NCBI GenBank assembly: GCA_937965785.1
Contig: CALCKT010000044.1
Coordinates: forward strand, 1 to 31,705
Origin: an uncultured Propionibacteriaceae bacterium
GTDB lineage: Bacteria; Actinomycetota; Actinomycetes; Propionibacteriales; Propionibacteriaceae
DNA length: 31,705 nucleotides
Direction of reading: 5' to 3'
The position numbers and the translations under genes are program-made. The stretch's first letter is position 1, and each line of letters opens with the position of its first letter. The notes beneath the pieces were generated by a model. The model had not been told where the DNA came from. It did not search any database and worked only from the letters and a program-made list of their open reading frames with translations. This document shows positions 15,971-23,914 of this stretch, one piece after another.

Positions 15971-17302
15971 ATGGAACACGCCACCCTCGTAGCCGAACTC
16001 ACTTCCCGCTGGCCTGAACACCGCGTCGGTCCGGCCCTGAACCGCATCGCAGCCCTGATGGACCTGCTGGGCAATCCCGAACGGGCCACCCCCGTGATCC
16101 AGGTGGCGGGAACCAATGGCAAGGGATCGACCTGCATCATGATCGAAGCGCTGCTGCGTGCCGCTGGGCTGCGAACGGGAAGGTTCTCCAGCCCCCACCT
16201 CAGCGACGCCCGGGAGAGGATCTCCATAGACGGGGAACCGATCTCGGAGGAGAGGTTCGCCGAGGTTTGGGGCGAGATCGAACCCTTCGTCCGGATGGTG
16301 GATGAACGGAAACTGGACGGAATCGACATGACCTTCTTCGAGGTCATCACCGGCATGGCCTACGCGGCCTTCGCCGACGCCCCCGTGGACGTCGCCGTGG
16401 TCGAGGTCGGGCTCGGCGGCAGCTGGGACGCCACATCCGTCGCCACCCCGCAGGTCTCGGTCGTGGCACCCATCGGCCTCGACCACACCCACATCCTCGG
16501 GGACTCACTGGAGAAGGTGGCTTCCGAGAAGGCGGGCATCATCAAGCCGGGCGCGACGGCGGTGCTGGCCGGGCAGGAACCCGCGGCGGCCCGGGTGCTG
16601 TTGGCCCGTGCAGTCGAGGTCGGAGCGGTGGTCAAGGCGGAGGGCCCGGACTTCGGGCTGCTGGAACGCCGTCCCGCGGTGGGCGGGCAGGTGATCCGGA
16701 TCCAGTCCGAGGGCGGACCGGTGGGGGACATCTTCCTTCCCCTGCACGGAGCCCACATGGCCCGCAACGCCGCGCTCGCAGTGGCGGCCGTCGAGGCCTT
16801 CCTGGGTGGTCAACCCCTTGAACCCGGGATCATCGAGGAGGGGCTCGCCTCGGTGGTGGCCCCGGCCAGGCTCGAACTGGTGCGCACCTCGCCGGCGATC
16901 GTCGTCGACACCGCCCACAACCCGCAGGCCGCGCGGGTCACCATCGAAACGTGCCGGGAGGCGTTCGCCTTCCAGCCGTTGATCGGTGTGGTCGGGATGA
17001 TGGCCGACAAGGACACCGCCGGGGTGCTGGAGATTTTCGCCTCCGCCATGGACCAGGTGGTGGTGACCCGCGCCCGGGGCACCTCGCGTTCCCTGCCCGT
17101 CGACGAACTGGCACGCACGGCGGAGGAGATCTGGCCCGCGGGGAAGGTGCACAGGGCCCCTGGCGTGGCGGACGCGCTGGAACTGGCGACGCTGCTGGCC
17201 GATGCCGCCGGACCGACAGCCGGGGTACTGGTGGCGGGATCGTTGATCGTCGCGGGCGAGGCCCGGGGCCTGCTCGCCAGGGAGCAGGAAACCGATTCGT
17301 GA
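15971..17302 (+). CDS. folC: Bifunctional dihydrofolate / folylpolyglutamate synthase
   Basis: This enzyme adds glutamate to dihydropteroate and then extends the glutamate tail of folates, using ATP. It is 443 aa. The Mur-ligase-type P-loop is GTNGKGST (47-54). The folate-binding region FSSPHLSDARERI and the family block VEVGLGGSWDATS follow, and the C-terminal domain holds DTAHNPQAA. The start ATG 15971 has no Shine-Dalgarno sequence but follows a -10 box. It is convergent with the SGNH esterase, the stops being 37 bases apart, and no clear terminator hairpin was found between them. Confidence 0.95.
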   Translation: MEHATLVAELTSRWPEHRVGPALNRIAALMDLLGNPERATPVIQVAGTNGKGSTCIMIEALLRAAGLRTGRFSSPHLSDARERISIDGEPISEERFAEVWGEIEPFVRMVDERKLDGIDMTFFEVITGMAYAAFADAPVDVAVVEVGLGGSWDATSVATPQVSVVAPIGLDHTHILGDSLEKVASEKAGIIKPGATAVLAGQEPAAARVLLARAVEVGAVVKAEGPDFGLLERRPAVGGQVIRIQSEGGPVGDIFLPLHGAHMARNAALAVAAVEAFLGGQPLEPGIIEEGLASVVAPARLELVRTSPAIVVDTAHNPQAARVTIETCREAFAFQPLIGVVGMMADKDTAGVLEIFASAMDQVVVTRARGTSRSLPVDELARTAEEIWPAGKVHRAPGVADALELATLLADAAGPTAGVLVAGSLIVAGEARGLLAREQETDS

Positions 17303-17339
17303 CCCGTGCGCGGCAGGACCCGGGGGAGGGGTTTCGCCG

Positions 17340-17954
17340 CTACGGGCGCAGCGCCTCGAAACGGGTGCGGGCCTCGCGTTCCCAGGCCTCGGCGATCAGC
17401 TTGTGCCCCAGGTCGGTGGGGTGGACGCCGTCCTCGGCCATCTCCTCGTTCTCGTACTCCGACGAGTACTCGCGGATCATCAAACCGAGATCGACGACGG
17501 CGCAGCCGTACTCCGCGGCCAGGCGGTGCACCAGGTCCTGTCGCGGACGCAGGTCCGAGAGCCAACCCTCCTGATCGGGGGTGACGGGCGCCACGAACGG
17601 CACCATCAGCACAGTGGGTGTCCCGTCGAGGCTCTCGATCAGGCGCCGGTAGGCGGCCTCGAAATCCCCCAGCGGTGAGGCCGCCTCCCCGGTGACCGCC
17701 CGCCAGGTGTCGTTGATGCCGATGAAGATGCTCACCAGGTCGGGGTTCTCGGCCAGCACGTCGCCCTCGAAACGCGTCTCCAGGTCCACCATGCGGTCGC
17801 CGCTGACACCCGCGTTGACCACCCGCGCGAAGCTCAGGGGCCCCTCCGCCAGCTTGGCCACGTAGCCGGTGCCCAGGGAGCCGTTCGCCCGATCCTTTCC
17901 GGTGTCCGTGATGGAGTCTCCGGCGAACACGACGGTGGGGGGCTTCGCGGTCAT
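17340..17954 (-). CDS. SGNH/GDSL hydrolase (esterase or lipase)
   Basis: The product is 204 aa without a signal peptide. The family blocks are present in order: GDSIT with nucleophile Ser14, the oxyanion Gly in NAGVSGDR (52), GIND with Asn81, and DGVHPTDLGH with Asp175 and His178. It therefore should be a cytoplasmic esterase or acyl-carbohydrate deacetylase; the substrate is not visible from sequence. The ATG at 17954 has AAGGAG five bases upstream, a clear ribosome-binding site. The reading frame stays open further upstream through a lipoprotein-like stretch, but I do not join the two because of this internal start. Confidence 0.9.
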   Translation of the reverse strand: MTAKPPTVVFAGDSITDTGKDRANGSLGTGYVAKLAEGPLSFARVVNAGVSGDRMVDLETRFEGDVLAENPDLVSIFIGINDTWRAVTGEAASPLGDFEAAYRRLIESLDGTPTVLMVPFVAPVTPDQEGWLSDLRPRQDLVHRLAAEYGCAVVDLGLMIREYSSEYENEEMAEDGVHPTDLGHKLIAEAWEREARTRFEALRP

Positions 17955-18299
17955 TTCAGCTCCTTCGGAAACGGTGTCGCGACAGGATTCCACTATGCCA
18001 TCGTGACCTTCGAACCACCACCAAAAGTCCCGTGGACGGGCCGTGGCGTGTCTCCTCGCGGTGGTTCGCTGCGGTGTCGGAAGCCCAGCGGGCCAGCACC
18101 TCGTGTTGACCCCATCCAGCGCATCGGCCTGTTCGAACACGCGGGTGAGGGCCTCGGCGTTCGCATCCGGGGTCGCCTCGGAATCCACCGGTGAGCCGGG
18201 AGGAACGCCGGGGTTCGGTTCGGGAGCATCGGCGGAGCAACCCGTCGCCGTCAGGAAGACGGACAAGAACAACGTCAGTGAGTGGAACGGGGCCTTCAT
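17955..18299 (-). pseudogene. Probable decayed lipoprotein gene upstream of the SGNH esterase
   Basis: From ATG 18299 the minus strand encodes a convincing lipoprotein signal (MKAPFHSLTLFLSVFLTATG, then Cys), followed by a Pro/Ala-rich linker and a helical start, ALTRVFEQADALDG. After about residue 55 the frame turns into Arg/Pro/Trp-rich sequence of low quality. The next frame instead carries a sensible helical stretch, HEVLARWASDTAANHREE. This looks like a frameshift in a small exported protein whose C-terminus is lost. The first frame runs on without a stop into the SGNH gene, so a lipoprotein-SGNH fusion of about 319 aa cannot be excluded. The parent family was not recognised. Confidence 0.38.
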
Positions 18300-18530
18300 C
18301 GCCGCCCAAATTCCGGGTGGGGTGGGAATGGCACCCATGGCTTGCGCAAGTTGTGGAACAATGATCACCAGGTCAAGCACCGCCGGTGCCGCCGAGAGGC
18401 AGCCCGGGGCTGAACACCGCGACGATGAACTCGACCGCGGAGGCCCCGATGCTTCCGGTTGACCTTGAAGTCTTGAGAGGCGTGGCGAGCCACGCCGAAG
18501 CTGGCGCCAATGCGCCTGAAGGAGTCGCAC
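18300..18530. other. Intergenic region between the lipoprotein remnant and rne
   Basis: No convincing gene is seen. It must hold divergent promoters for rne and for the minus-strand remnant. A TTGACC at 18459-18464 could be a -35 box, but no TANNNT lies at the right distance. The only clear structure is a hairpin near the rne start, listed separately. Confidence 0.5.
18479..18496 (+). promoter_or_regulatory. Leader hairpin upstream of rne
   Basis: GGCGTGG (18479-18485) and CCACGCC (18490-18496) form a perfect seven-base stem with the tetraloop CGAG. It lies about 34 bases before the rne ATG and outside the ribosome-binding site. RNase E controls its own mRNA through leader hairpins in E. coli; a similar role here is only a suggestion. 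Confidence 0.4.
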
Positions 18531-21470
18531 ATGACCGAAACCAGTCAGGAATCCGCTGCTTCCGAGCTGCCCGCGCGTCCCCGCGTCCACCAGGTCGCCA
18601 AGCACCTCGGGATCACCAGCAGGGAGCTGCTGGCCGAGCTCGGGCAGCTCGGATACGAGCTGCGCAGCGCATCCGCCGTGGTGGTGGCCGACGCGGTGAC
18701 CGCGCTGCTTGAGGCCCGCGCACCGCAACCCGAGGTGGAAACCCCCGAAGAGGAGACCTCCGGGACGGAACCCCCCGCCGAATCCGAAACCCGGCCCGAG
18801 ACGGTCGCTGAACCGCAGCCGGAACCCGCTCCGAGGCAGCGGCGCCGCCGCGCGGCTTCCCGTCCCGCCGGTCCGCCCGTCGAGGTGGACATTCCCGTGG
18901 AAACGCCCGTGACCACCGCTGCCGCCACCCCGGAGCCCGCCGGGACCAGCGAACCGGAGCCGATCCGGGAACCGGCCCCGAGGCAGCGGCGGCGCCGCGC
19001 CACCCGGGCTGCGGGTGGGCCGGATCAGCCACAGACCACTCCGGTTGAGACCCCCGAGGTCGAGATCCGGCCCGAACCGGAACCCGCTGGGGAGGAGCCG
19101 GCGCCCGAACCCGCACCCAAGCAGCGGCGGCGTCGCGCCACCCGGGCTGCGGGTGGGCCGGATCAGCCACAGACCACTCTGGTTGAGACCCCCGAGGTCG
19201 AGATCCGGCCCGAACCGGAACCCGCTGGGGAGGAGCCGGCGCCCGAACCCGCACCCAAGCAGCGGCGGCGTCGCGCCACCCGGGCTGCGGGTGGGCCGGA
19301 TCAGCCACAGACCACTCTGGTTGAGACCCCCGAGGCCGAGATCCGGCCCGAACCGGAACCCGCTGGGGAGGAGCCGGCACCTGAACCCGCGCCCAAGCAG
19401 CGGCGGCGTCGCGCCACCCGGGCTGCAGGGGCCACCAAGACGGAGAAGACCGAACCCGCCGGGCAGGCTGACGCCGACGGGCAGGATGGGCAGGAGACCG
19501 CGGAGGACGGGATAGCGGCCGCGCTGCGCATCGCGGAGGAGGCCGCCAAGGCCCGCCGCGCCACGATGAAGGATCCGTTCGCCATCACCGCCGAGGGACG
19601 CACCGAATCCTTGGCGAAACTGGCCAACGCCATCGCCGAGGATTCCGCGACCCCCGCCGAAGCCGAGTCCGGTTCCGAGGAGGAGCCGGAGGATGCGGCG
19701 GAGGCCAGCCCCGAGGCCGAGGAGGAACGTCCCGGCAGGCGGCGTCGTCGCCGCGGTGGCAGGCGTCGTCGTCGCGGCTCCAATGCCGATGAGACGACCG
19801 GTGAGGACACCGACGACGAATCATCCGACGGGGAATCCGGCGACGACTCGGCCGAGAAGAACGAGACCTCCGGGCAGGACGAGAACGCCGGGCAGGACGA
19901 GACCTCCGGGCAGGAGGAGAATGCCGAGGGGGATGGCGAATCCGACGAGGAGACCGGGACCCGCCGTCGCCGTCGCCGCCGTCGTCGTTCCAGCGGCTCC
20001 GAATCCAAGGGCGGTACCGGGGACGAGGTGACCGGGATCGAGGGCTCCACCCGCATGGAGGCCAAACGGCAGCGCCGCAAGGAGAACCGTGCCGCGGGTC
20101 GTCGACGCGCCCCGATCCTCTCCGAGGCCGAGTTCCTGGCGCGCCGCGAATCCGTGGACCGGAAACTCGTGATCCGCCAGCGGGAGGACTACACCCAGCT
20201 CGCCGTGGTCGAGGACGGGATCCTCGTCGAGCACTACGTGGATCGCGCATCCGCCACGTCCCTGATCGGCAACGTCTACCTGGGGCGCGTGCAGAACGTG
20301 CTTCCCAGCATGGAGGCTGCGTTCATCGACATCGGGCGGGGGCGCAACGCCGTTCTCTACGCGGGTGAGGTGGACTGGGACTCCTACGGGGTAACCGCCG
20401 AGGACCGCAAGGTGGAGAAGGTGTTCAAGTCCGGGCAGGCGGTGCTCGTTCAGGTCACCAAGGATCCCGTCGGGGCGAAGGGGGCGCGCCTCACCGGGCA
20501 CATCTCCCTGCCGGGCCGCTACATCGTGTACTCGCCGGGCGGGCACCTGTCCGGGATCTCACGCAAACTCCCGGACGTGGAACGCACCCGGCTGAGGCGG
20601 ATCCTCGGCGAACTGATCGGCGACAACGAATCCGTGATCGTTCGCACCGCGGCCGAGGGGGTGGCCGCCGAGGAACTGGTGCGCGACGTCAACCGGCTCA
20701 AGGCCCAGTGGGAGGTCATCGAGAAGAAGGTGAAGGCGGGCAAGGCGCCCGAGGCCCTCTACTCCGAACCCGACCTGACGTTGCGCATCGTCCGCGACCT
20801 GTTCACCGAGGATTTCGCGAAGCTGACCGTCCAGGGTGATGACGCCCACGAGGCGATCGCGGCCTATGTCGGGCACGTCGCCCCCCACCTGGCGGATCGC
20901 ATCGAACGGTTCGAACCGGGTGAGGATGGCCACGACCTGTTCACGCAGTACCGCATCGACGAGCAGATCGCCAAGGCCCTCGACCGCAAGGTCTTCCTGC
21001 CCTCCGGAGGGTCGCTGGTGATCGACCGCACCGAGGCGATGACCGTCATCGACGTCAACACGGGCCGGTTCACGGGTTCTGGTGGCAACCTTGAGGCCAC
21101 GGTCACCAGCAACAACCTGGAGGCGGCCGAGGAGATCGTCAGGCAGTTGAGGCTGCGCGACCTCGGTGGCATCGTCGTAATCGACTTCATCGACATGGTG
21201 CTGCCCAGCAACCGTGAACTGCTGCTGCGACGCCTCGTCGAGTGCCTGGGCCGCGACCGCACCAGGCACCAGGTGGCGGAGGTCACCAGCCTGGGGCTGG
21301 TGCAGCTGACCCGCAAACGCATCGGAACCGGACTGGCGGAGGCCTTCACGGAGGAGTGCGATCACTGCCACGGCTCCGGTTATCTGCGTTTCGACAACCC
21401 CGTCGACTCGCAGGCCCCGGCCGATGGCGGCGAACGCAGGTCCGGACGTCGCCGCAGGAAGAACGGGTAA
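18531..21470 (+). CDS. rne: Ribonuclease E/G, actinobacterial type with long N-terminal extension
   Basis: This endoribonuclease cleaves single-stranded RNA in mRNA turnover and rRNA/tRNA processing. It is 979 aa. Residues about 14-62 resemble the IF-2 N-terminal module (VHQVAKHLGITSRELLAELG). Residues about 65-530 are disordered, rich in Glu/Pro and Arg, with a 46-residue tandem repeat and Arg-rich blocks that probably bind RNA. The catalytic core follows with an S1 domain (IGNVYLGRVQNVLPSMEAAF), catalytic Asp841 (VIDVNTGRF) and Asp885 (VIDFIDM), and the zinc-link CDHC (Cys943, Cys946). The start ATG 18531 has AAGGAG six bases upstream; an in-frame ATG at 18510 would add seven residues. Confidence 0.95.
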   Translation: MTETSQESAASELPARPRVHQVAKHLGITSRELLAELGQLGYELRSASAVVVADAVTALLEARAPQPEVETPEEETSGTEPPAESETRPETVAEPQPEPAPRQRRRRAASRPAGPPVEVDIPVETPVTTAAATPEPAGTSEPEPIREPAPRQRRRRATRAAGGPDQPQTTPVETPEVEIRPEPEPAGEEPAPEPAPKQRRRRATRAAGGPDQPQTTLVETPEVEIRPEPEPAGEEPAPEPAPKQRRRRATRAAGGPDQPQTTLVETPEAEIRPEPEPAGEEPAPEPAPKQRRRRATRAAGATKTEKTEPAGQADADGQDGQETAEDGIAAALRIAEEAAKARRATMKDPFAITAEGRTESLAKLANAIAEDSATPAEAESGSEEEPEDAAEASPEAEEERPGRRRRRRGGRRRRRGSNADETTGEDTDDESSDGESGDDSAEKNETSGQDENAGQDETSGQEENAEGDGESDEETGTRRRRRRRRRSSGSESKGGTGDEVTGIEGSTRMEAKRQRRKENRAAGRRRAPILSEAEFLARRESVDRKLVIRQREDYTQLAVVEDGILVEHYVDRASATSLIGNVYLGRVQNVLPSMEAAFIDIGRGRNAVLYAGEVDWDSYGVTAEDRKVEKVFKSGQAVLVQVTKDPVGAKGARLTGHISLPGRYIVYSPGGHLSGISRKLPDVERTRLRRILGELIGDNESVIVRTAAEGVAAEELVRDVNRLKAQWEVIEKKVKAGKAPEALYSEPDLTLRIVRDLFTEDFAKLTVQGDDAHEAIAAYVGHVAPHLADRIERFEPGEDGHDLFTQYRIDEQIAKALDRKVFLPSGGSLVIDRTEAMTVIDVNTGRFTGSGGNLEATVTSNNLEAAEEIVRQLRLRDLGGIVVIDFIDMVLPSNRELLLRRLVECLGRDRTRHQVAEVTSLGLVQLTRKRIGTGLAEAFTEECDHCHGSGYLRFDNPVDSQAPADGGERRSGRRRRKNG
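18983..19431 (+). repeat. 138-bp tandem repeat inside rne
   Basis: Copies start at 18983, 19121, 19259 and 19397, exactly 138 bases apart: three full units and a partial fourth. They are nearly identical, units two and three differing at very few positions. Each encodes 46 residues, a basic patch QRRRRATRAAGG followed by an acidic Pro/Glu stretch. The unit length is a multiple of three, so gain or loss of copies keeps the frame. Confidence 0.95.
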
Positions 21471-21482
21471 CAGTTCTCCCAA

Positions 21483-21499
21483 AGCCGGTTGAACCGGCT
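21483..21499 (+). terminator. Small hairpin after rne
   Basis: AGCCGGT and ACCGGCT pair over seven bases around TGA, 12 bases after the rne stop. There is no T-run, so termination strength is doubtful. Confidence 0.4.
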
Positions 21500-21519
21500 G
21501 CGGCGACCCTCTCCCGAAG

Positions 21520-21566
21520 CTGGTTGAGCCCGGGCTGCGACGAAGGAGCGGCCCGTGTCGAAACCA
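21520..21566. repeat. Intergenic palindromic (REP-like) element
   Basis: The element runs from CTGGTTGAGC to GTGTCGAAACCA, with TGGTT/AACCA inverted ends and GCGACGAAGGAGC in the middle. It resembles a dispersed intergenic element (TGGTTTCGAC...CTCAACCA) that I recall as common in Propionibacteriaceae and other actinobacteria. It lies in the 307-base gap between rne and rplU. The family match is from memory, and no second copy was noticed in this window. Confidence 0.5.
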
Positions 21567-21634
21567 TCTCGCGCATGCCCGGGGACCTGTGGTCGGTTGC
21601 GGAAACTTCAGGTGAAGAATTGCAGTCTGTTGGT

Positions 21635-21663
21635 TTGACCCGGCGGGGCGGTGACCGTAAAGT
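21635..21663 (+). promoter_or_regulatory. Promoter of rplU-rpmA
   Basis: TTGACC (21635-21640), a 17-base spacer and TAAAGT (21658-21663) form the best promoter in the window. Transcription would start near 21670, leaving a leader of about 108 bases before the rplU GTG. Confidence 0.75.
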
Positions 21664-21675
21664 TGTTCCTCGGTT

Positions 21676-21705
21676 GTCAGGCCGCGCCCTTCTGCGTGGC
21701 CGGAC
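21676..21705 (+). promoter_or_regulatory. rplU leader hairpin, candidate autoregulatory site
   Basis: GTCAGGCCGCGC (21676-21687) pairs with GCGTGGCCGGAC (21694-21705) over 12 positions with one A/G mismatch and one G·T pair, and a six-base loop. It would lie only a few bases after the predicted transcription start. Ribosomal-protein operons are often controlled by such leaders; the ligand here is unknown. Confidence 0.5.
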
Positions 21706-21777
21706 GACGTCTCCTGCTGAGCCCCACGGGCGTCACGGGAGAATCCCAAGGCATTAGAAGAAGAAGGTAGGTCAGGC

Positions 21778-22086
21778 GTGTACGCGATCGTGCGCAGTGG
21801 CGGACGCCAGCACAAGGTGGCTGTTGGCGACATCCTCGACATCGACCTGGTGTCCGAAGGGGTCGGCGAGACCATCAACCTGCAGCCGCTGCTGCTGGTC
21901 GATGGCGGCACCGTGACCTCCGACGCCAAGGCCCTCGGCAAGGTCTCCGTGACCGCCGAGGTGCTTGCGGAGACCAAGGGCCCCAAGATCCGGATCCTGA
22001 AGTACAAGAACAAGACCGGATACAAGAAACGCCAGGGGCACCGCCAGCGGTACACCCAGGTCAAGATCACCGACATCAAGAACTGA
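21778..22086 (+). CDS. rplU: 50S ribosomal protein L21
   Basis: This large-subunit protein of 102 aa binds 23S rRNA next to L20. The sequence opens MYAIVRSGGRQHKV, the family signature, and ends in a basic tail with KKRQGHRQRYTQVKI. The GTG start at 21778 is preceded by AAGGTAGG. It is co-transcribed with rpmA 13 bases downstream, the universal L21-L27 pair, and followed by the ribosome-assembly GTPase gene obg. Confidence 0.98.
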   Translation: MYAIVRSGGRQHKVAVGDILDIDLVSEGVGETINLQPLLLVDGGTVTSDAKALGKVSVTAEVLAETKGPKIRILKYKNKTGYKKRQGHRQRYTQVKITDIKN

Positions 22087-22099
22087 GGCAGGAGCAGAG

Positions 22100-22357
22100 A
22101 TGGCACACAAGAAGGGCGCGTCCTCGACGCGAAACGGTCGTGATTCCAACGCCCAGCGCCTCGGTGTGAAGCGTTTCGGCGGTCAGGTCGTCGGCGCGGG
22201 CGAGATCATCGTCCGCCAGCACGGCACCCACTTCCACCCCGGCGACAACGTGGGTCGTGGTGGCGACGACACCCTTTTCGCGCTGGCCGCCGGCAAGGTG
22301 AACTTCGGCGTCAAGCGCGGCCGCCGCGTCGTCAACGTGGCTCCGGTCGAGGCCTGA
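22100..22357 (+). CDS. rpmA: 50S ribosomal protein L27
   Basis: This 85-aa ribosomal protein has an N-terminal tail that reaches the peptidyl-transferase centre. It begins MAHKKGASSTRNGRDSNAQ and contains GVKRFGGQ and the RQHGTHFHPGDNVG block typical of the family. The N-terminus starts directly with the functional AHKKG tail, so no cleaved leader peptide of the Firmicutes kind is present. AGGAG lies six bases upstream of the ATG. Confidence 0.98.
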   Translation: MAHKKGASSTRNGRDSNAQRLGVKRFGGQVVGAGEIIVRQHGTHFHPGDNVGRGGDDTLFALAAGKVNFGVKRGRRVVNVAPVEA

Positions 22358-22378
22358 GCCAACAGCTGACATCCGGGC

Positions 22379-22411
22379 GACGGGCCCTCCTCCTTGCGAG
22401 GCGGGCCCGTC
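22379..22411 (+). terminator. Terminator-like hairpin after rpmA
   Basis: GACGGGCCC (22379-22387) pairs perfectly with GGGCCCGTC (22403-22411), and an inner CCTC/GAGG pair extends the structure. It lies 21 bases after the rpmA stop and before the probable obg promoter. A T-rich stretch follows (CTCTTCGGTTT). Confidence 0.75.
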
Positions 22412-22437
22412 GCTCTTCGGTTTCCGAAGCACTTTGA

Positions 22438-22443
22438 GATACT
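22438..22443 (+). promoter_or_regulatory. -10 box, probable leaderless start of obg
   Basis: GATACT ends seven bases before the GTG at 22451. No ribosome-binding site and no good -35 box are seen. Confidence 0.38.
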
Positions 22444-22450
22444 TCTAGCC

Positions 22451-23914
22451 GTGGCAATTCCCTCATTTGTGGATCGCGTGAAACTGACCGTGCAGGCAGG
22501 CAACGGCGGTCACGGCTGCGCCTCGGTGCATCGCGAGAAGTTCAAGCCCCTCGGCGGACCCGACGGCGGCAACGGCGGCGACGGGGGATCGGTGATCCTC
22601 CGGGTGGTCGACAACCTCAATTCGTTGGTGGAGTACCACCGCCAGTCGGTGCGCCGGGCCATGAACGGGCAGCCCGGCCGCGGCGACCACCAGCACGGCG
22701 CCAAGGGTGAGGACGTGGTCCTGGCGGTACCTGCCGGGACGGTCGTCTCCGATGCGACCACGGGCGAGCACCTGGCCGATCTCACCGGATCCGGTGAGGA
22801 ATACGTCGTTGCCGTCGGCGGCAAGGGTGGGCTCGGCAACGAGGCGCTCGCGACCTCCGCCCGCAAGGCGCCCGGTTTCGCGCTTCTCGGTGAGGACGGC
22901 GAGTCCCGACTGATCCAGCTCGAATTGAAGGTGCTGGCCGACATCGGTCTGGTCGGGTTCCCATCGGCGGGGAAGTCGTCGCTGATCGCAGCGATCTCCA
23001 GGGCCCGGCCGAAGATCGCCGACTACCCCTTCACCACCTTGGTGCCGAACCTGGGGGTCGTGGTGGCTGGAGAGATCACCTACACCGTTGCCGACGTTCC
23101 GGGTCTCATCGAGGGGGCCTCTCTCGGGAAGGGCCTGGGATTCGATTTCCTGCGGCACATCGAACGCTGCCAGGCCATCGTGCACGTCATCGACCTGGGC
23201 ACCTGGGAACCGGGCCGCGAACCCGTCGCCGACCTGGACGTGATAGAGGGCGAACTGGCGGCCCACGGCGGTCTGGAGGATCGCGAACGCCTGGTGGTGC
23301 TGAACAAACTGGACCTGCCCGACGCCCCCGAATTGGCGGAACTCGCCCGGCCCGAACTGGAGAAACGCGGCTATCGGGTTTTCGAGGTGAGCACCAAGAC
23401 CGGTGAGGGGTTGAACGCGTTGAAGTTCGCCATGGCCCGGATCGTTGAGGCTCACCGCGCCGCCAGGGCGACGGAGGAGCCGCCGAGGAAGGTCCTGCGG
23501 CCCAAACCGGTGGGGCGTATCTCCGCCGACGACTCCTTCACGATCGTGAAGCAGGGCGACGGGGAGGGTGGTTTCCTGTGGCGGGTGCGTGGGGCGAAAC
23601 CGGAACGCTGGATCCGCCAGACCGACTTCAACAACGCCGAGGCGGTCGGTTACCTGGCGGACCGGTTGAACCGGCTCGGGGTGGAGGAGAAACTCCTGGA
23701 ACTCGGGGCCCGGGAGGGTGATGCGGTGGCCATCGGCGGCGAAGACGCGGTGGTGTTCGACTTCGCCCCGCAGGTCGAGACCGGGGCCGAGATCCTCTCC
23801 CGGCGGGGTGAGGATCCCCGGCTGGAGAGCGAACGGCCCGCCGTGGCCCGGCGGCGCCGGATCGATGCCGAGTACCACGCCCGGAAGGCCGGCGAGGTCG
23901 TCGATGAGGACTGA
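22451..23914 (+). CDS. obg: GTPase Obg/CgtA, ribosome assembly
   Basis: This essential GTPase acts in late 50S assembly and the stringent response. It is 487 aa. The glycine-rich Obg fold spans about 1-160 (GGDGGNGGDGG). The G domain contains G1 GFPSAGKSS, G3 DVPGLIEG and G4 NKLD. An OCT domain follows at about 360-440 (FLWRVRGAKPERWIRQ), then a charged tail, as usual in actinobacteria. The start at GTG 22451 gives MAIPSFVDRV, the expected family N-terminus; a GTG at 22469 is the alternative. The 3' end overlaps proB by 11 bases. Confidence 0.97.
   Translation: MAIPSFVDRVKLTVQAGNGGHGCASVHREKFKPLGGPDGGNGGDGGSVILRVVDNLNSLVEYHRQSVRRAMNGQPGRGDHQHGAKGEDVVLAVPAGTVVSDATTGEHLADLTGSGEEYVVAVGGKGGLGNEALATSARKAPGFALLGEDGESRLIQLELKVLADIGLVGFPSAGKSSLIAAISRARPKIADYPFTTLVPNLGVVVAGEITYTVADVPGLIEGASLGKGLGFDFLRHIERCQAIVHVIDLGTWEPGREPVADLDVIEGELAAHGGLEDRERLVVLNKLDLPDAPELAELARPELEKRGYRVFEVSTKTGEGLNALKFAMARIVEAHRAARATEEPPRKVLRPKPVGRISADDSFTIVKQGDGEGGFLWRVRGAKPERWIRQTDFNNAEAVGYLADRLNRLGVEEKLLELGAREGDAVAIGGEDAVVFDFAPQVETGAEILSRRGEDPRLESERPAVARRRRIDAEYHARKAGEVVDED

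Noticed and set aside
17340..18728. One 462-codon protein covering the SGNH esterase and everything upstream
   Set aside because: The SGNH gene has its own strong ribosome-binding site at 17954. The part upstream of 18299 has no coding character and lies before a clear lipoprotein start.
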